A stretch of 64,000 nt of DNA, taken from the NCBI RefSeq assembly GCF_016899955.1, contig NZ_JACJJL010000012.1, positions 1-64,000 on the forward strand, in the 5' to 3' direction. Origin of the DNA: Marseilla massiliensis (GTDB lineage: Bacteria > Bacteroidota > Bacteroidia > Bacteroidales > Bacteroidaceae). This document shows, in pieces, positions 55,285 to 62,240 of the stretch. The notes beneath the pieces were generated by a model that had not been told where the DNA came from, did no database searches, and saw nothing but the letters and a program-made list of their open reading frames with translations. The position numbers were made by a program, and so were the translations under genes. The number at the start of each line of letters is the position of its first letter. Position 1 is the stretch's first letter.

Positions 55285-56598
55285 TCACAGCGTATGCGTA
55301 AGATACCTCATGCGGTAATAGTTGAAAATCACGTTGATGCGGGCGTCAGCCAGTGCCAGGTCGGCGCCCAGCTTAGCGTTGGCCGCATCGAGCAAGTCGG
55401 TGAGCAAGGCCAGGCCGTTGCGGTATCTGTTGTTAGTCACATGGTAGTTTTCGTCGGCCAGTTGCACATTCTTCTCATGGGTGTCCACCTCCTTGAATGC
55501 CGTCATGAAGTTGGTGTATCCCGCCTGCACGGCGTTTTCCACCCGTTCGCGGGCCAGGCTGTGCATTTCGGCCGCCTGCCTCACCTTGAGCCGGGCCTGC
55601 TTCAGCCTGCCCGTGTTTTTGAACAGCGACGAAATGTCATAGCTGACGCTCAGCCCCACAAACCAGTAGTTGAAGTTGTTGTCGAGCGCGGGCACCTCGA
55701 TTGTTATGGGCCCGTCCAGATGGTCGGCAGCCACCATGGCCACCTTTGGCAGCCGCCCGGCCCTCTCGAGCCGGGCTTTCTGACTGTTGGCCTCTATGTC
55801 GTTGGCGGCCTGTTTGATGTCAATGTTGCCCATGTCGGCCATGGCCTGCCAGTAGGCTTCGCCCTCTGCCGCCACTTCAGCCCCTGCCATGGCCGTGTCC
55901 GGCACAATCAGCGTGCTCACGGGCAGGTGCAGCGTGGTGGTCAGCTTGTGGTTTGCTATGGTTGCGGCGTCGGTCACCTTGGTCAGTTGCAGCCTTAGGC
56001 ACTCCACCTGCAGTTCGTAGCGCGTGATGTCGTTTTTCAGGGCCGTGCCCTGCTCGCGCCTCGCCCTCATGTCGGCAATCACCCGTTGGGCCAGTTCAAT
56101 GTTGTTTTCCAGCACCCGGGCCTGGTTGTTCAGCTTGTACAGGTCGAGGTAGCATCCCAGCAGTTCGAAGCGCGTGTCCTGCCGGTTCTTCTCCCGGTCC
56201 AGTTCGGCCTGTCTCCGGCCCAGCTCTGCCAGGCGTATGCTGCCGTCGATGGCCCCTCCGGCATATATGGTCTGGCGGGCCTCTATGGCGAAGTTGTTGC
56301 CGAAGTGAGGCATGCCAATGGTCAGCGCGTTGCCGAAGTCTCTGTCCCACAGCCTGCCGTTGCCCAGGTAGCTGGCCGATGCCGATGCGCTGATGTAGGG
56401 CAGGCGGTTTGCCTTGGCCGCTTTGAGGGCCTCGCCGGCCGCTTCCGTTCCGGTGGTATAGGCCCTGATGCTTTGGCTGTTGGCATCGGCCAGGCTCAAC
56501 AGTTCGTCGATGCCCATTGTGCGCGGCTGGGCATGAAGGTCATGGCTGCACAGTGCTGCAGAGCATAGCAGCACTATGAGCCCTTTTGTTTTGCTCAT
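55285..56598 (-). CDS. TolC-like outer-membrane efflux protein
   Basis: The 437-residue protein has a signal peptide (about 1-24, ending DLHAQP). It has two repeats of outer-membrane-factor helices (LADANSQSIRAYTTGTEAAG; LGQRVIADMRARREQGTALK-type segments in the first half, and KQAANDIEANSQKARLERAG in the second). It ends near NVIFNYYRMRYLTHTL, the usual OMF end. It provides the trimeric outer-membrane channel for the pump encoded downstream. It is the first gene of the operon. A 200-bp palindromic element begins 17 bp before its start codon, on the upstream side, with a possible promoter box beyond it. Confidence 0.92.
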   Translation of the reverse strand: MSKTKGLIVLLCSAALCSHDLHAQPRTMGIDELLSLADANSQSIRAYTTGTEAAGEALKAAKANRLPYISASASASYLGNGRLWDRDFGNALTIGMPHFGNNFAIEARQTIYAGGAIDGSIRLAELGRRQAELDREKNRQDTRFELLGCYLDLYKLNNQARVLENNIELAQRVIADMRARREQGTALKNDITRYELQVECLRLQLTKVTDAATIANHKLTTTLHLPVSTLIVPDTAMAGAEVAAEGEAYWQAMADMGNIDIKQAANDIEANSQKARLERAGRLPKVAMVAADHLDGPITIEVPALDNNFNYWFVGLSVSYDISSLFKNTGRLKQARLKVRQAAEMHSLARERVENAVQAGYTNFMTAFKEVDTHEKNVQLADENYHVTNNRYRNGLALLTDLLDAANAKLGADLALADARINVIFNYYRMRYLTHTL

Positions 56599-56615
56599 AA
56601 ATAAAGATGTTTTGT

Positions 56616-56815
56616 TAAGTAGCTGTTAAAAATTAACCGAGATAATTGACCTAGCAGGTGTCTTCCATGTCTTTGCCACCATCTTGTGTGCTCTTTCGGG
56701 CCGCATACCCAAGCCTCATCGGTCGCGTAGCCCGCTACGCTCTCTCTTCAGACTTTGGCATGCATCTCCGAAATAGCGCACAATTTGATGGCAATTAATT
56801 TTGAACACCTACTTA
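56616..56815. repeat. 200-bp palindromic element, copy 3
   Basis: Length is 200 bp, identical to copies 1 and 2. The ends are TAAGTAGCTGTTAAAAATTA (left) and TAAGTAGGTGTTCAAAATTA (right, reverse complement). The core GCGTAGC-CC-GCTACGC hairpin, the ACCATCTTGTGTGCTCTTTC segment and the right-arm CGAAATAGCGCACAATTTG are all present. It starts 17 bp upstream of the TolC-like gene, so it would lie in the 5' leader of the efflux mRNA if transcription starts at the box at 56962-56969. Confidence 0.9.
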
Positions 56816-57384
56816 ATGTTTACGGTGTGGATATGGTTTGGAAAGACCGTGCGGCGTCGCTAAATCAGAGCGGCGACGCCCCAGAAGTGGAAACTGTGAA
56901 TCTTGTTTCTGTAAATGATTTTATAAGCACTCATTTGCCGGTCATTCCATTTTTCAGGCTGCAAAAATAATAAAAATAAGGATAGTACGTAACTTCCGGA
57001 TTTCTTGTTTTCACGTAATTTAACCCTTGTTGCGCGCCATCACAATGATGTGTCGCCCGTTTGCCTTGCCGTCTTGGCCCCGGGTGGCATCAGGTTGCCA
57101 AGTCGCTGTCTGCCAGGGCTTTTCTGCCTGCCTCGCAATATGGCCCGTTTCACGTCGTAAAACGGCCCGTATTGCATGGCGTTCAGGGCCGTTTGGCAAG
57201 CCGGTTCGGCCTTTGTCGTTGCCTGCCTTGTCGGGGCGCCGGGCATTGGTGTGCCACTGTCGGTGGCTGTGGCAGTTTGCGGCCTTGCCTCTTTTGGCGT
57301 GCGGCGTGCCATGCCGGTGTGGCCACCCGTCACCGCATTGCCGGCTTTCGGTTGGCAGCAAGCCATGGCCGGGGTGGGTGGGGC
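56816..57384. other. Intergenic region between the efflux operon and the TPR regulator
   Basis: About 570 bp. It holds a minus-strand TATTTTTG box (plus-strand CAAAAATA, 56962-56969), the only candidate promoter noticed for the efflux operon, and copy B of the GGCCGTT-type palindromes (57134-57175). A 71-codon frame from 56755 overlaps the 200-bp element and is not supported. Confidence 0.55.
57134..57175. repeat. GGCCGTT-type palindrome, copy B
   Basis: GCAATATGGCCCGTTT (from 57134) pairs with AAACGGCCCGTATTGC (ending about 57175), 16 bp with two mismatches. The core is the same as in copies A and C. Confidence 0.7.
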
Positions 57385-59064
57385 TTACGCTGCCGCAGCC
57401 GTTTTCGCTTTCTTCTTCAGCCTGTTCTGGGCCTGCCTGAATGCGCTTTCGCTCAGCCCCATTATTTTGCAGATGTCTTCCTTCTCTTTGTTTAGGTAAA
57501 TGAATATAAGCATTAGCTTGTTTTGCTTTGTCAGGTTGGTATAGTCGTTCTCCATCTTGTCGTTAAGCCCCGGTATTGCGCAGCAGCAGTAGCCTATGAA
57601 GCGAGCCGTCTTGTCGTTGCTCCATTTGGCTATGCAGTTGTTGTTTATTATGACGTAGTCTGTCATTTCGTACATTTCTGCCAGGCATTGCCGGGCTTCG
57701 GGGGCTATGCCTTCGGCCCGGTTGGGGGCTTGCGCCATTGTTTCCTGCGGGCGTTCCTCCGGCTGCCCGGCCTTTGGGCCATCTTCGGCGTTGCCCTTGT
57801 TACTCTCGGCGGCCGCGTTCAATGTGTTGTACAATATATTTTTGAATTCGCTGTAATTGTCGATTATGGCCTGCAGTTCATGTTTGGCCTTCCTTATCTT
57901 TCTCTTAAACAAGGCATTTTGGGTGTACTGTTTCATTATTGATATGGCAATCAATGCAATGGCCACAATGGCTATGCAGATTATGCCATGCTTCAGCTTG
58001 GCAATTTGTTGCCTGTCTTTTTGCGCAATGTCGAATGTGGCCTGTATCTCGATGATGCTGTCAGCCTGGTTTCTTCTCGTTATAGAGTTGTTCAGGCTCA
58101 TCATGCTGTCGCCCAACGCGGCAGCATCTTTGTATCGGCCTTGGCCCTGTTTCTCTTTCCTTATTTCTGCCATCATCATCATCTTATAGTTTGGCGTGGC
58201 CGTCTTTATGGCTTGCTTTATCATCGTGTCGGCTGTGGCCATGTCGCCCTTATTCTTGTAAGTTTTTGAGAGTATGTAGTAGGTGTCGTGTTTCGGCCTA
58301 AGGTTTATCGACATGTCGCCATACTTCTTTGCCTTTTCGAAGTCGCCTTTCACATTATATATATTGGCCAGCCCGCTGTAAATGTTTGCCTTGCCAAAAG
58401 AGTCTGTGTGTTCGATGTAAGGTATGCATTTCTCAATGTACGCTATTGCATTGGCCGTGTCTTTCAGGTTGCCGTATATGTCTGATGCTTGCATGTAGAT
58501 TCCTGGTATTAGAAAAGCTTTGTCATACTTGATTTTTTCAGCATATATTAGCGCTTGTTTTATATATTTCAGGGCATATCTGTTTTCTCCAAGTCTCTTG
58601 TTGAAGTAAGCAAGGCTTGCATATATCTTGGCTTTTAGGGCGTCATCGCCTGTCTCTTTGGCTATGCCTGCGGCCTCGAGCAGGTTTCTTAAGGCATTTT
58701 TTGTTTCGTTTCTGTCATATTGTGTGCGTCCTTTGAAATACAATGATCGAGCCAATTTTTGCTTGTCGCCATTCTGCCTGTAGTGCTTTATGCTTATGTC
58801 TATCATCGAGTCATTGGGCAACACTTCGCCATTTCGGAAGCAGAGGTTTGTTTTCTGCAGGTTGTAATGGGCAATGTCTTCTTCTGATTTCAGGTCGCTT
58901 GGGGCTATTCGGCTCAATTCCGCACGGGCTGAGTCGTAGAGCTTTCTCTCCAAGAGAGAGTCTATTTGTGCCAGGCGCGCCTCGGATGTTCCTTGCGTGC
59001 ATCCTGCCATTATGGCCAATATGGATATGAATGTGGTTAGTAATATTGTTCTGCCGAATCTCAT
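57385..59064 (-). CDS. Membrane-anchored TPR protein with C-terminal helix-turn-helix
   Basis: The 559-residue protein is read from the ATG at 59064. The longer reading begins in the upstream spacer and would hide the signal. The N-terminus has a lipobox-like LAIMAGC (Cys22). TPR-like helices fill about 30-350 (LARSLYFKGRTQYDRNETKN; YIEKCIPYIEHTDSFGKANI; KAKKYGDMSINLRPKHDTYY). A membrane helix lies at about 360-377, then a coiled coil (about 380-415), and a C-terminal helical segment (about 515-559, TKQNKLMLIFIYLNKEKEDI then CKIMGLSESAFRQAQNRLKK) resembling a LuxR/sigma-like helix-turn-helix. This is a known layout of Bacteroidetes transmembrane TPR regulators. It probably senses a periplasmic signal. 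Its regulatory target is unknown. Confidence 0.85.
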   Translation of the reverse strand: MRFGRTILLTTFISILAIMAGCTQGTSEARLAQIDSLLERKLYDSARAELSRIAPSDLKSEEDIAHYNLQKTNLCFRNGEVLPNDSMIDISIKHYRQNGDKQKLARSLYFKGRTQYDRNETKNALRNLLEAAGIAKETGDDALKAKIYASLAYFNKRLGENRYALKYIKQALIYAEKIKYDKAFLIPGIYMQASDIYGNLKDTANAIAYIEKCIPYIEHTDSFGKANIYSGLANIYNVKGDFEKAKKYGDMSINLRPKHDTYYILSKTYKNKGDMATADTMIKQAIKTATPNYKMMMMAEIRKEKQGQGRYKDAAALGDSMMSLNNSITRRNQADSIIEIQATFDIAQKDRQQIAKLKHGIICIAIVAIALIAISIMKQYTQNALFKRKIRKAKHELQAIIDNYSEFKNILYNTLNAAAESNKGNAEDGPKAGQPEERPQETMAQAPNRAEGIAPEARQCLAEMYEMTDYVIINNNCIAKWSNDKTARFIGYCCCAIPGLNDKMENDYTNLTKQNKLMLIFIYLNKEKEDICKIMGLSESAFRQAQNRLKKKAKTAAAA

Positions 59065-59094
59065 TGTTTTATGTATTTTATGTTTTAAGTTGTG

Positions 59095-59102
59095 CAAAGT
59101 TA
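59095..59102 (-). promoter_or_regulatory. -7 box for the TPR regulator gene
   Basis: CAAAGTTA on the plus strand is TAACTTTG on the minus strand, 30 bp upstream of the ATG at 59064. Confidence 0.75.
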
Positions 59103-59353
59103 ACTTATTTTTGTGTAATAAGCGTCTTTTCATGCAATAAAAATAGGGTAGCATCTTGATTTTCCCGTAGTCGCTTACAGGAGGAGTGCCGCATCTTGCG
59201 TTGCAGGGGCCACACATGGTTGCTGCCGACGATGCCGGCACGGTGACGAGGGCATGGTTCTAAGTGGTTTGCCTCGGGCTTTTGCGTAGCCATCTTTCAG
59301 TCACCGGCCTTGTTTTTTCAACCCAAATCGGCCATTAGATAACAAAGTGGTTT

Positions 59354-59438
59354 GATGCCGTTGCCAGGCAGATAGGCTGCCAACGTTGGCGAAAGCGTAG
59401 CGGGCTACGACGAGACAAAGCGGTTGGCAAGATGCCGA
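59354..59438. repeat. Imperfect palindrome sharing the CGTAGCGGGCTACG core
   Basis: CGTAGCGGGCTACG at 59396-59409 is the reverse complement of the CGTAGCCCGCTACG core of copies 1 and 3 of the 200-bp element. Flanking arms GATGCCGTTGCCA and GGTTGGCAAGATGCCGAC are imperfect reverse complements. It may be a distant relative in opposite orientation. Confidence 0.5.
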
Positions 59439-59615
59439 CAAAAGCATTAAGGCACTTGGAAAGCCAAGATAGGATACTGTGACGTATCACTGGCGGCCTG
59501 ATGGATGATGGGGGTTCAATCATCTTGCACGCTTTTCCGGGTTGTTTTCCAAATCCTCGTTGGTGGTGTGGCCCTTAGCACTCTCTATTCGCGCTTTGAA
59601 AAACGTGGCCGTTAC

Positions 59616-59662
59616 TGCGCACAATCCGTTCGCAATCGATTTTCAAAGGCTGCTTATTGTTG
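59616..59662. repeat. Degenerate right end of the 200-bp element
   Basis: GCGCACAATCCGTTCGCAAT followed by CGATTTTCAAAGGCTGCTTATTG aligns with the right end of the element (GCGCACAATTTGATGGCAAT, then TAATTTTGAACACCTACTTATTG in copy 1). It is the only clear part of a decayed copy. Confidence 0.55.
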
Positions 59663-59813
59663 ATATTATTGATGGGTATGAAAAGTTTTTTTGTGACATT
59701 TTATCCTGTTTCTGGGCTTTTATGCCATGCGCCAATCTCTCAAAACCCCCGTAATTGCGGGATTTTTTGGCTGCAGGTGCACTTTTTTTATGTCACACCA
59801 AAATTTCTGCCTG

Positions 59814-59844
59814 TTGCAAAAGTCAGAAAAACGCCTTAACTTTG
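59814..59844 (+). promoter_or_regulatory. Promoter of the 125-residue secreted protein gene
   Basis: TTGC (59814-59817) and TAACTTTG (59837-59844) are 19 bp apart. The ATG lies 34 bp downstream. It probably also drives the following small gene and the Sel1-repeat gene. Confidence 0.75.
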
Positions 59845-59878
59845 CATCGACAATTGAAACAAAAAAAACTATAAATTT

Positions 59879-60256
59879 ATGATTACTAAAACAAGAATTT
59901 TGTCATTGGGCGTCGCGCTCTTGCCATGGCTGGCAATGCTTGCGTCCGCTGATCTTGAAGTGACCAAGTGGGGAGGTGATAACGATTATGATCGCGACCA
60001 TGTAGGTGTAGTTCCTCCGGTTGACATAAAGACCGGTGAAGGTAAGTTTACGGTATTCTATAATGGCAGTGCTGATAAATCTCAGGTGGACATTATGGAG
60101 TCGGGCCGCGTGGTTTATTCAGATGTTGATAACGTGGCAGGCAAGGCAACCGTCACCTATATGATTCATAATGCTGCGCCCGGAGCTGATTACAGTGTGA
60201 GGGTTAAGGTGGGCGGACAGGTACGGGCCGTGGCAGAGCTGCCCGTTAACGAGTGA
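59879..60256 (+). CDS. Small secreted beta-rich protein (possible DUF3244-like)
   Basis: The 125-residue protein has a signal peptide (about 1-24, ending MLASA). The mature part has alternating strand-like segments (GKFTVFYNGSADKSQVDIME; GKATVTYMIHNAAPG; DYSVRVKVGGQVRAVAELPV) and looks like a small immunoglobulin-like sandwich. It recalls DUF3244 proteins of Bacteroides, which I cannot confirm. The codon use is less GC-biased than that of its neighbours to the left. It is followed 12 bp later by a tiny open frame and then the Sel1-repeat gene. Its function is unknown. Confidence 0.75.
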   Translation: MITKTRILSLGVALLPWLAMLASADLEVTKWGGDNDYDRDHVGVVPPVDIKTGEGKFTVFYNGSADKSQVDIMESGRVVYSDVDNVAGKATVTYMIHNAAPGADYSVRVKVGGQVRAVAELPVNE

Positions 60257-60268
60257 TATGTCTTTACC

Positions 60269-60388
60269 ATGAACATGCATAAATTGATATTATCACTTCT
60301 GCTTGCGTTGCCGCTGTGCGCCATGGGGGCGCGTGGCGGCATCGCCCCGGCAGGCGATTTGGGTGATGAGGTAGTGGCCAAAGTGTAG
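60269..60388 (+). CDS. 39-residue putative secreted microprotein
   Basis: The short frame begins MNMHKLILSLLLALPLCAMG, a good signal peptide, and ends after only about 19 more residues (ARGGIAPAGDLGDEVVAKV). It lies 12 bp after the preceding gene and 53 bp before the next one in the same direction. It could be a real small exported peptide or the truncated start of a degraded paralogue. No family is recognised. Confidence 0.4.
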   Translation: MNMHKLILSLLLALPLCAMGARGGIAPAGDLGDEVVAKV

Positions 60389-60441
60389 GTGTTTAAAATG
60401 AGAGCCTTACGATAATGTTACAGATATTTTACTAAAATAAC

Positions 60442-62178
60442 ATGAAGAAATTATTATCGTTGTTTTATCTTACCGTTTCCTTGCTAATGTCTGTACAAGC
60501 AAAAGGCATCGTTGGCAAGTGGTATTGCACCAATGCATATCTTGACAGCTTGGGGCTGGCTTATTATTATGGTGATTTGGATGGATATTGCAAGTTTGAT
60601 AATGACGGTATGTTCACTGTTCGAATTAGCGGTGAGATGGTGTCTAGACGCTCAAGCGAGGCAAGTGCTGTTGGTGCGCTGAAAGCTCCAAAGTGGATGC
60701 GGTATAAATCGAAATACCAGACTTTGTTGATAAAGGTGAAAGGAACTTACAGGTTTGATGGCAGTACAATAACAACTGTTGTTGACACTGCTGACGTTCA
60801 TGTATATATTAATACAGGGCTGGAATATCCGGAAGATCCTGATGCGGGCGCAAGCAGGGCTGAGTTTTATTGGAAGAACACCGAGAGGAATCTGTTTGAT
60901 AAAGCAGAGAGGCATGCTGCCATTCAGGCTCAAATGATAAGGCGTGAAAAGATGGGGCTATGGACATGGAACAATCTGCCTGTGACGTTAGGAAACGGTG
61001 TAATGCAGGTAGGAGACTTAATGCGATTCACCAGAAAAAAGGAGAGGGGCTTTGGTATGGGTGAAGGCTCTGAAGTTGCCGGGCCACACCGTTACTCCAC
61101 AAAAGAGGTATATGCTTCATCCCGCAGTGCACTGAAGATTCTAGATGATATTGGGAGTTCTGAAAAAGACAGAGCTTGGGCGGTGAAAATCCTAGAAAAG
61201 ACAGTCGAAAAGGATTCGAGTGCATATTGGATGTTTCATCTTGGGGTGGCTTATGTCTTTGATAATTCAGTAAAACGTGATACAGCGAAGGCCGTAATGC
61301 TGTTGAGGAAAGCCGGGCAGACAGGATACGGCAAGGCATATAAAGTTCTTGGCGATATGTACAAGGACGGAAAAGGTGGCGTTTGTCAGGATGTCAGCAA
61401 AGCATATTATTATTACAGTCTAGGAGCGGATGTGCATGACAAGAACTGTATGTATTATAAGGGCTATATGCTGACTAAGGGTATTGGTTGCCGACAGAGC
61501 TACAGCGATGCCGTGCTTGCATTTTTGCCTGCCGCCAATTGGCCTGATGCAGAATCGCTATATATGCTCGGCGTGTTCCTACGTAACGGGTATGGCGTAG
61601 CAAAAGACTCATTGCTGGCAGTTAACAGCCTTCAGCGTGCTGCGCGCATGCATTGCCCTGAGGCTTCCGAGGAGTTGATGCGTCCGCACGAGGAGACGTA
61701 CATGCACGATGTCTATGCCAATGCCCCCGGGTATTCTTACATCCCCGACAGCCTTCCCGACGTACGCCCTTCTGCAGTGGCCGTTGACTTGCCGGCCGGT
61801 GATTATCGGGGTTTCATCGCCACCTACGACTGGAGCGGCAAGTACATCCTTGATGAGCGCCCGTTTGCAATGACGTTAAACGGCGTGACTGGCGGCGGAC
61901 TTTCTGGAACGTTGACGGTAGGTGACGAGTCGGCCAAGTTCTGCGGTACACTTTCCGGGGGCCGCCTGGTGTTCACCGAAGGTGGGCTGACCATGCCCGA
62001 CCGCTATGTCCGCGGCGGCAAGCAGTATTACTACTTTGGCGACATGGCGCTCGAAGCCTGTGGCGGCAAGGTGCGTGGCAGGCTGAGCCTCAAGTCCCGT
62101 AGCCGGAAAGAGCCCGGCAACCCCATGTATTTCGAGCTTGTCGGCAATGCCTCCGGGGCATCGGCCGGCACGGAGTGA
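60442..62178 (+). CDS. Secreted Sel1-repeat protein
   Basis: The 578-residue protein has a signal peptide (about 1-20) and an N-terminal beta domain (about 24-130, with GKWYCTNAYLDSLGLAYYYG). At least three Sel1-like helical repeats follow (about 280-400; GYGKAYKVLGDMYKDGKGGV, NCMYYKGYMLTKGIGCRQSY, ESLYMLGVFLRNGYGVAKDS). The C-terminal beta domain (about 450-578) includes GDYRGFIATYDWSGKYILDE. Sel1 repeats act as protein-protein scaffolds. The first two thirds is AT-richer and the last third GC-richer, which suggests a mosaic origin. The next gene starts 62 bp downstream and may be co-transcribed. Confidence 0.82.
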   Translation: MKKLLSLFYLTVSLLMSVQAKGIVGKWYCTNAYLDSLGLAYYYGDLDGYCKFDNDGMFTVRISGEMVSRRSSEASAVGALKAPKWMRYKSKYQTLLIKVKGTYRFDGSTITTVVDTADVHVYINTGLEYPEDPDAGASRAEFYWKNTERNLFDKAERHAAIQAQMIRREKMGLWTWNNLPVTLGNGVMQVGDLMRFTRKKERGFGMGEGSEVAGPHRYSTKEVYASSRSALKILDDIGSSEKDRAWAVKILEKTVEKDSSAYWMFHLGVAYVFDNSVKRDTAKAVMLLRKAGQTGYGKAYKVLGDMYKDGKGGVCQDVSKAYYYYSLGADVHDKNCMYYKGYMLTKGIGCRQSYSDAVLAFLPAANWPDAESLYMLGVFLRNGYGVAKDSLLAVNSLQRAARMHCPEASEELMRPHEETYMHDVYANAPGYSYIPDSLPDVRPSAVAVDLPAGDYRGFIATYDWSGKYILDERPFAMTLNGVTGGGLSGTLTVGDESAKFCGTLSGGRLVFTEGGLTMPDRYVRGGKQYYYFGDMALEACGGKVRGRLSLKSRSRKEPGNPMYFELVGNASGASAGTE

Positions 62179-62240
62179 TTGTCATTCACAAGCACCTGTA
62201 TTATCTGTTGAATGTTCATTGAACCGAAAATAAAAATGCG

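Larger units (their letters stand above)
59065..59878. other. Intergenic region upstream of the 125-residue secreted protein gene
   Basis: About 810 bp. It holds the regulator's promoter box (59095-59102, minus TAACTTTG), an imperfect palindrome at 59354-59438, a degenerate right end of the 200-bp element (59616-59662), and the promoter at 59814-59844. I see no supported gene. Confidence 0.6.

Noticed and set aside
55019..55318. 99-codon frame with repeated LPxIQPWQxSSNS segments
   Set aside because: It reads through the non-coding 66-bp tandem repeats antisense to the efflux transcript. The amino-acid repeat simply reflects the DNA repeat, whose period is a multiple of three.
56755..56970. 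71-codon open frame upstream of the efflux operon
   Set aside because: It overlaps the right part of the 200-bp palindromic element, lacks any recognisable motif, and runs opposite to the operon.
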